From positions 1-26,509 of IMG/VR virus record IMGVR_UViG_3300037475_000089: 26,509 bases of DNA; one strand, given 5' to 3'. The notes beneath the pieces were generated by a model. It did no database searches. It was not told the origin of the DNA and saw only the letters and a program-made list of their open reading frames with translations. Source of the DNA: a virus. Both the position numbers and the translations under genes were made by a program. Positions 22,146 through 26,509 of this stretch are shown here, piece by piece; the stretch's first letter is position 1; each line of letters starts with the position of its first letter.

Positions 22146-22832
22146 ATGGCCGTTACCACTTCAACAACCCTGGTCCAGTACGTTGGCAATGAGTCCAGCG
22201 TAACGCCTTACCCTGTTACGTTCCGGGTCGATTCCGCCAGTCATCTTCGGGTTGGCACCCGTGCGTATCTGGAGGCGGTGGAAGAATTCACCCTGCTGGA
22301 TACCTCCGCCTATCAGGTCAATCTGGATGAGGAAACCGGAACGGCGGAAGTCATCACGGACGACGAAATCAGCGCGGATCTTTATGTCGGGATCTGGCGG
22401 GAAGTGCCATACACCCAAGACCGGGAATACCCCGTTTCCGGTCCGTTCCCGTCGCAGTCGCATGAGATGGCTTTAGACAAGCTGACGATGTTGGTTCAGC
22501 AACTCAAGGCGGAACTGGATCGCGCTTTGGTGATGCGGACATACACCACGCAGACAGGCGATAATCTGATTCCTCCCGCGTCTTATGGGCTGGTTGGCTT
22601 CGATTCCGGCAAGGTCGGGACCATCTTTGATTTCACCACGTTGGAACAGATTATTTCCCCGTGGAAAACCACGGTTCAAGTCTTCGATGTAAACCCAACT
22701 ACCGATGACATTCCGGACGGGTTTGCCTCCATTTGGGTGAACACCGCGCAGCCGATAAACCAGCGGGTAAAGCTTTGGGCCAACGTGGGGGGGAACTTCT
22801 TCAACATGATCCTGGGGGATGCGGGAGCATAA
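22146..22832 (+). CDS. Tail fibre N-terminal domain protein (T7 gp17 N-terminus type)
   Basis: 228 aa. Residues 1 to about 130 follow the T7 tail-fibre N-terminal pattern: a beta-rich start, LYVGIWREVPYTQDREYPVS, then GPFPSQSHEMALDKLTMLVQ running into a coiled-coil helix (QLKAELDRALVMRT). This domain binds the adaptor-nozzle junction. The remaining 100 residues are short beta segments without the long fibre shaft or receptor domain of T7 gp17. It therefore probably acts as an adaptor to which another protein attaches, such as the appendage encoded from 25405. It begins 2 nt after the scaffold stop. Confidence 0.8.
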   Translation: MAVTTSTTLVQYVGNESSVTPYPVTFRVDSASHLRVGTRAYLEAVEEFTLLDTSAYQVNLDEETGTAEVITDDEISADLYVGIWREVPYTQDREYPVSGPFPSQSHEMALDKLTMLVQQLKAELDRALVMRTYTTQTGDNLIPPASYGLVGFDSGKVGTIFDFTTLEQIISPWKTTVQVFDVNPTTDDIPDGFASIWVNTAQPINQRVKLWANVGGNFFNMILGDAGA

Positions 22833-22836
22833 CGCC

Positions 22837-23256
22837 ATGAAAACCATTCTGCTCTCTACTCTCTGCGCTTTAGGGACAACGTCCTGCGAGGTTCTGCCGA
22901 CTGTGGTCAAGAAGGCGGATGGCAGTTCCGTTGTTACGGGAGGGGGGTCTATCTTCACCAAGAGCGATTCCAAGTGGGTCCGGGTTAAAGATCCATCCGG
23001 GCTTTCCATCGAGTACGCCAGCAAGAAGCACGACGAAACGGTTGTGCCAGTAAAGGGCATTGGGAGCATGACTACAATAGGAGTCGCAAAGGAAATTAAC
23101 GATGGACTCAAGACCACAGAGGCAACCAAAACCACACTTGGGGCGCAGTCTGTTTCCACGAACGCCACCAACAAGGCAGCCGCTTCCGCCGACCTGAAAA
23201 CTCTTAACCCCGTTGAGGAGGCAATCCCCGCCGTAATCCCTACTCCACAACCCTGA
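22837..23256 (+). CDS. Putative secreted or lipoprotein, 139 aa
   Basis: ATG at 22837 (MKTILLSTLCALGTTSC) is chosen over an upstream in-frame start at 22819 because it gives a clean signal sequence: a Lys, a short hydrophobic core, and Cys17 in TTSCEV, a weak lipobox. The mature part is Thr/Ser/Ala/Lys-rich and low in complexity (AKEINDGLKTTEATKTTLGA), with a Pro-rich end. A phage-encoded lipoprotein next to lysis genes could be an outer-membrane spanin-like or superinfection-related protein; neither is demonstrated. It follows the tail-fibre gene by 4 nt. Confidence 0.55.
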   Translation: MKTILLSTLCALGTTSCEVLPTVVKKADGSSVVTGGGSIFTKSDSKWVRVKDPSGLSIEYASKKHDETVVPVKGIGSMTTIGVAKEINDGLKTTEATKTTLGAQSVSTNATNKAAASADLKTLNPVEEAIPAVIPTPQP

Positions 23257-23260
23257 AGCC

Positions 23261-23575
23261 ATGCACGCACTGCTCGCCGCTTTTTCTGCTGATGATACCA
23301 CCATCAAGGGGGCTATTTACGCCCTCTGTGCGGCGGTCCTGCATCTGTACCGGAACGATAGGCAATGCCAGAAGAACGCAGCGGATACAAGTAAGCGGCT
23401 TGGCGTTCTGGAAGAAAAATACTCGAACGAGCAGGAGGAGCACAAGGAATTGAAAAAGCGGCTGAATGACTGCCCTGCCGAAAACTGCCCTCTCCACTTT
23501 GCCAACTCTGGCACCTTCTCGAATCCGCCAACCTTCTGCATCCGCAGCCTTCCCCAACACCCCGAAACGCCATGA
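23261..23575 (+). CDS. Membrane-anchored coiled-coil protein (lysis-associated candidate), 104 aa
   Basis: One N-terminal hydrophobic segment (TIKGAIYALCAAVLHLY, about 14-30) is followed by a charged coiled coil (KRLGVLEEKYSNEQEEHKEL, about 45-64). Then come a CPAENCPLHF Cys motif and a loose Ser/Pro tail. One N-terminal TM plus a periplasm-length coiled coil is the layout of inner-membrane spanins and some holin-accessory proteins. Its place between a lipoprotein-like gene and the endolysin cluster supports a lysis role by inference. The stop overlaps the next ATG (ATGA at 23572). Confidence 0.5.
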   Translation: MHALLAAFSADDTTIKGAIYALCAAVLHLYRNDRQCQKNAADTSKRLGVLEEKYSNEQEEHKELKKRLNDCPAENCPLHFANSGTFSNPPTFCIRSLPQHPETP

Positions 23576-23937
23576 AAGACACCAAAGAAACCAAGGAATT
23601 TCTGGCCTTTCTGGCAGACATTATCAACGCCTACGACAAGGCGAAGAGTGATGATGGGAAAGTATCCTGGCCGGAAGCGGTCGGCATGATTACCATGAAC
23701 GTGCCGGGGCTGCTGAATGCACTCCGGGGAGCGGGCGAGATTCCAGCAGAAGCGCGGGATTTCACGCGGGAGGAATTCAATGAACTCCGGGACTTCTTCC
23801 TGACGCGGATTGGCTGGACCCCTGACGACAACACGCGGGACCTGGCGGACGCCTATTTCCGCCTCATTACGGACACTTACCTGAACGCGCTCCGAATCAT
23901 CAACACCAAACGCCCGCCACGGGCCGAACTCGCATGA
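23572..23937 (+). CDS. Hypothetical protein, 121 aa
   Basis: Soluble and helical, with no signal, Cys pair or TM. It starts with a Lys/Glu-rich helix (KDTKETKEFLAFLADIINAY), then KVSWPEAVGMITMNVPGLLN and a C-terminal FTREEFNELRDFFLTRIGWT and TYLNALRIINTKR. I do not recognise a named domain. It is joined to both neighbours by ATGA overlaps (23572 and 23934), so it is part of the lysis-region operon. Confidence 0.6.
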   Translation: MKDTKETKEFLAFLADIINAYDKAKSDDGKVSWPEAVGMITMNVPGLLNALRGAGEIPAEARDFTREEFNELRDFFLTRIGWTPDDNTRDLADAYFRLITDTYLNALRIINTKRPPRAELA

Positions 23938-24170
23938 CTAAAGGTACCGTCATTCTTTTCTTTGCCGTTATCCTCGCCGTCTGTGCCTGCAAGGCTCCGA
24001 CTGAGGCGGAACAGGCGCGGGAGAATCTGGCCAAGCAAAAGGCCCGTGTGAATGAGGAGCTGGAAACCATGGAGAAGTGGGCGGCATGGATCGCAGAGAA
24101 GGAAAAGGCTGACCGCATCGAGAGAGAAGACGCCCGCATTGCTGCTGAATTTTTCAGAAACAACCCATGA
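23934..24170 (+). CDS. Small lipoprotein-like coiled-coil protein, 78 aa (spanin-like candidate)
   Basis: N-terminus MTKGTVILFFAVILAVCACK is a hydrophobic signal of the lipoprotein type with Cys17 and Cys19 after it (a non-ideal lipobox). It is followed by a single charged coiled coil (EAEQARENLAKQKARVNEEL) up to the C-terminus. A short outer-membrane-anchored helix is the form of an o-spanin. The gene at 23261 would be a candidate inner-membrane partner. Neither is established. ATGA overlaps join it to both neighbours. Confidence 0.55.
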   Translation: MTKGTVILFFAVILAVCACKAPTEAEQARENLAKQKARVNEELETMEKWAAWIAEKEKADRIEREDARIAAEFFRNNP

Positions 24171-24433
24171 AAGCCCTACTTGCCATCCTCCTTCGTTGGT
24201 TTGCCTCCGTTAAATGGGGCGACTTCCTCCGCGTTGTCGGCGCTGCCGTGAAGGCGGGCGAACTCTACCCGAAATCCACCGTCTCATCCAAAGAGAATGA
24301 TGCGGCGGTAAACCGGAACCGCGTCGCGCATGTCCTGAATTTCATAGCTCAATCCATTCCGGAACTGACCGGGTGGAAATCAAACCTTGTTCTGGAGTTG
24401 GCTGTTGGCTGGCTCAACCGCACAAAGAAATGA
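24167..24433 (+). CDS. Hypothetical protein, 88 aa, lysis cluster
   Basis: Begins with an amphipathic hydrophobic stretch (MKALLAILLRWFASVKWGDF) and ends with a second, weaker one (ELTGWKSNLVLELAVGWLN). Neither is a strong TM, and the middle is soluble (TVSSKENDAAVNRNRVAHVL). I cannot name a family. Adjacent endolysin and the paired hydrophobic ends raise the possibility of a membrane-associated lysis accessory, but this is weak. It overlaps the endolysin start by ATGA at 24430. Confidence 0.5.
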   Translation: MKALLAILLRWFASVKWGDFLRVVGAAVKAGELYPKSTVSSKENDAAVNRNRVAHVLNFIAQSIPELTGWKSNLVLELAVGWLNRTKK

Positions 24434-24942
24434 GCACACTTCCCGTCCGTCAAAAGCTGATCGACATTGCCCGGCGCGAAGTCGGCACGCTTGAACGTGG
24501 ACGGAACACGGGGCCAAGGGTGCGCCAGTATCAGGCGGCAACGAACCTTGCAGGGACCGGCTGGCCATGGTGCGCGGCCTTTGTGGATTGGTGCATTCTC
24601 CAATGGGGTAAAGACCCGGAAGTGTTGAAAGCCCTTGGGAAGACTGCGGCACAGTTTGAAGCATGGAGGCCAAAGACAGCAGCCGCGTTTGGGCTGGAGG
24701 ATTGGGGGGATAAGAAAGGGCTGACCGTCCTTGATGCCGATGACCGCCCCGCGCTCCGCACTGGCGATATAATCACCTTCGATATGTCCCACGTTGGGCT
24801 TGTGGCTGATGACACCGGAAACACCATCTTCACCATCGAGGGCAACACGGGCGCAACCGGGGGCAGGGATGGTGATGGCGTCTGGAGCAAGACCCGCACT
24901 TTCAAAGAAGCCCGGCGCTTCATCAGGATCATTCAACCCTAA
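24430..24942 (+). CDS. CHAP-type endolysin or peptidoglycan amidase/peptidase
   Basis: 170 aa from the ATG at 24430, which overlaps the previous stop; an upstream in-frame GTG at 24373 is less likely. The CHAP landmarks are Cys48 in GWPWCAAFVDW (nucleophile), His121 in DMSHVGLVADD and the IEGNTG segment (Glu137, Asn139) completing the site. LRTGDIITFD just before the His is typical. It would cut peptidoglycan (amidase or endopeptidase) for host lysis. There is no signal peptide, so it needs a holin or release protein; the membrane proteins upstream are candidates. There is no separate cell-wall-binding domain, as usual for phages of diderm hosts. Confidence 0.88.
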   Translation: MSTLPVRQKLIDIARREVGTLERGRNTGPRVRQYQAATNLAGTGWPWCAAFVDWCILQWGKDPEVLKALGKTAAQFEAWRPKTAAAFGLEDWGDKKGLTVLDADDRPALRTGDIITFDMSHVGLVADDTGNTIFTIEGNTGATGGRDGDGVWSKTRTFKEARRFIRIIQP

Positions 24943-24954
24943 TTAACTAATCTC

Positions 24955-25239
24955 ATGGCTCTTCTTCAAGTTGGCGACGACGGCGGTCTTTGGACTAAGA
25001 TCAATCCCCTAAAGGGATATTCCAAACTGATCCTGCAATTCCGTGGCGAGGAAGACGGATTCACGGCAAACAGCATGATTGTCAGGGGTCCGGAGGAATT
25101 CAGCAGTGTGGTTACTTTCAGCCTTCAAGGCATCATCCTGGAGGAAGGGGATTCCATTGTTCTCCCGGCATCTGGACCGTGGGAAGTCCGCCCGGTTGGT
25201 GATGTTACTACCGCGCTCCGTTACGTCTTCGCTCCATGA
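24955..25239 (+). CDS. Small beta-rich hypothetical protein, 94 aa
   Basis: Starts MALLQVGDDGGLWTKINPLK, then alternating beta strands (YSKLILQFRGEEDGFTANSM; VVTFSLQGIILEEGDSIVLP) with a Gly/Pro-rich end (GPWEVRPVGDV). There is no signal or Cys. A single-domain beta protein before a tail-appendage gene could be a virion accessory; this is position-based only. The leader is AT-rich without a Shine-Dalgarno. The stop overlaps the next ATG (25236). Confidence 0.55.
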   Translation: MALLQVGDDGGLWTKINPLKGYSKLILQFRGEEDGFTANSMIVRGPEEFSSVVTFSLQGIILEEGDSIVLPASGPWEVRPVGDVTTALRYVFAP

Positions 25240-25403
25240 AACCAAATCTGCCAAATATCCCGCTGTTGGATGCCTTCCAGGTTGGGAGGATCAAGCGGCG
25301 GGCAACAACCACAACCGGTAACGCGGGCGATGCCATTCTCCGCGCCGATGGCACCAGCGCCATTAAACGCCCTGACGGAACCTCAGATATTGTCCGCCCC
25401 TAA
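25236..25403 (+). CDS. Small hypothetical protein, 55 aa
   Basis: Frame read directly: ATG 25236 (overlapping the previous stop as ATGA) to TAA at 25401-25403. The product starts MKPNLPNIPLLDAFQVGRIK and has a small repeat-like end, AILRADGTSAIKRPDGTSDIV, where RADGTSAI and RPDGTSDI are near copies. Nothing is known. It begins and ends flush with neighbours, which supports it as a gene; the ADGTS/PDGTS motif suggests a beta-hairpin or tail-fibre-like turn. Confidence 0.5.
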   Translation: MKPNLPNIPLLDAFQVGRIKRRATTTTGNAGDAILRADGTSAIKRPDGTSDIVRP

Positions 25404-25404
25404 T

Positions 25405-26509
25405 ATGAAAACCATCCGCTTTCTTTTCTGCCTTCTGGCGCTGACCGCTCCGGCGCGGGCTGTTACTCTCACGGTCTCCGCCGATGTGGACGACTTCCTT
25501 ACTGCTGCCAATGATGCTTCAATGCGCTCAAAGATGGGCGTTGCCATTGGGACCAATGTTCAGGCTTACAGTTCAGTCTTGTCCACCTACGCGGGAATCA
25601 ATCCAAGCGCGAACGTCCAAAGCATCCTTGGAGGGGCTAACTACGCCGCAATCAGGGCACTTCTGGATCTTGAAGCGGGAACGGATTTTCTTTCCATTGC
25701 CGCAACCGCAGCCGCCTATCAGCCCTTGGATTCCGACCTGACGGCGCTGGCCAGTCTAGGCGACCCGAACGCAGACCGCCTTTTGTTTTGGGATGATTCT
25801 GCGGGGGCTGTTGCCTACCTCACCTTGGGGACGGGGCTTTCAATTACTGGCACCACCATCAATGCTTCAGGCGGAGGCGGTTCCTTTGATGCCACATCCC
25901 TTGGAGATCTTACTTGGGGCAATGGGACCGCTGATGATTTTACATGGACCTTTCATATTACCGGGACTCCCCCGACCCTGACCTTTGCGGACGGTATTAT
26001 CACGGTGGGCGGGGATTTTGCCATTACAGGGAGCCTCGCCGTGGATGCTGTCACGGCTACCACCGCAACCATTGGGACTTTTTCCTTCGAGGGTTCAACC
26101 GCTGATGCCAACGAAACCGCCCTGACTGTCACGGACCCGACCGCAGACCGGACAATCACCCTGCCGGATGCAACCGGCACGGTTGTCCTATCTGGACTAG
26201 AAACTGACGCTTTTGTCATTGCTATAAGTGATGAAACCACCGCACTAACCACCGGTACAGCAAAAGTCACGTTCCGCGCCCCCTACGCATTCACTATCAC
26301 GGGGGTAAAGGGCAGCCTAACCACCGTCAGCAGCAGCGGAACACCCACTTGGGATATTAACGAGAGCGGAACCACGGTCCTAAGCACAAAGCTGACTATT
26401 GACGCCTCCGAAAAAACCAGCGCAACCGCCGCAACCGCAGCCGTGGTGTCTGACGCATCCATTGCCGCTGATGCGGAAATCACTATCGACATTGATACCG
26501 CAGGAACCG
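25405..26509 (+). CDS. Secreted tail-appendage-like protein, N-terminal part (runs off window)
   Basis: ATG at 25405, open through the last base (368 codons). The N-terminus MKTIRFLFCLLALTAPARA is a classical Sec signal peptide with an ARA cleavage site. Next come GINPSANVQSILGGANYAAI and the segment YQPLDSDLTALASLG found in fibre proteins. A TADRTITLPDATGTVVLSG module typical of tail fibres follows. The part from about residue 270 (VIAISDETTALTTGTAKVTF, then RAPYAFTITGVKGSL and WDINESGTTVLSTKLTID) is the beta domain found in many phage tail proteins. It probably forms the receptor-contacting appendage, with the adaptor fibre at 22146. A signal peptide on a tail protein is odd. The C-terminus is not seen. 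Confidence 0.75.
   Translation, partial: MKTIRFLFCLLALTAPARAVTLTVSADVDDFLTAANDASMRSKMGVAIGTNVQAYSSVLSTYAGINPSANVQSILGGANYAAIRALLDLEAGTDFLSIAATAAAYQPLDSDLTALASLGDPNADRLLFWDDSAGAVAYLTLGTGLSITGTTINASGGGGSFDATSLGDLTWGNGTADDFTWTFHITGTPPTLTFADGIITVGGDFAITGSLAVDAVTATTATIGTFSFEGSTADANETALTVTDPTADRTITLPDATGTVVLSGLETDAFVIAISDETTALTTGTAKVTFRAPYAFTITGVKGSLTTVSSSGTPTWDINESGTTVLSTKLTIDASEKTSATAATAAVVSDASIAADAEITIDIDTAGT

Overview
The window is part of a tailed-phage (or prophage) genome with a T7-like short-tail (podovirus) virion plan. The evidence is a full set of recognisable parts: terminase, head-tail connector portal, scaffold, capsid, the two tail tubular (adaptor and nozzle) proteins, three internal virion proteins and a T7-type tail-fibre N-terminus. 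Nearly every gene is on the + strand, tightly packed with many 4-nt ATGA stop/start overlaps. Base composition is GC-leaning. The internal virion proteins and two small lipoprotein-like genes suggest a diderm (Gram-negative-type) host. The host phylum cannot be fixed from this sequence. No replication, integrase, RNA polymerase, tRNA or CRISPR features were seen.

Layout. (a) 1-2562: an accessory block of small genes, including a HAD-superfamily phosphatase-like protein, an AT-hook-like basic protein and a zinc-ribbon protein, several translationally coupled. (b) 2600-4404: terminase small and large subunits. (c) 4612-9468: major capsid protein, putative decoration protein, a strong rho-independent terminator, tail adaptor and a large nozzle protein with a PA14-like insertion. 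(d) 9494-18610: GNAT-like protein, three internal virion proteins (246, 540 and 1931 aa) and a small conserved-looking protein. A probable minus-strand membrane-protein gene sits at 18010-18258. (e) 18665-22143: small proline-rich protein, portal, Bbp19-like protein, 103-aa protein and scaffold. (f) 22146-26509: tail-fibre N-terminal protein, a lysis-like cluster (lipoproteins, membrane/coiled-coil protein, CHAP endolysin), small proteins, and a tail-appendage gene with a Sec-type signal peptide that runs off the right edge.

The main unexplained signal is a 15-bp sequence, GTGCTGACTCGATCC, found exactly four times (16 bp in three copies). Two copies read + and lie just upstream of terS and of the GNAT gene. 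Two read - and lie just after terL and at the end of the internal-virion block. All four mark borders between gene blocks and have AT-rich upstream flanks. They coincide with an unusual gene order, in which the portal-scaffold block is about 16 kb from the capsid gene and downstream of the internal virion genes. The repeats could be phage-specific promoters or operators, replication or packaging sites, or junctions of module exchange; the sequence alone does not decide.
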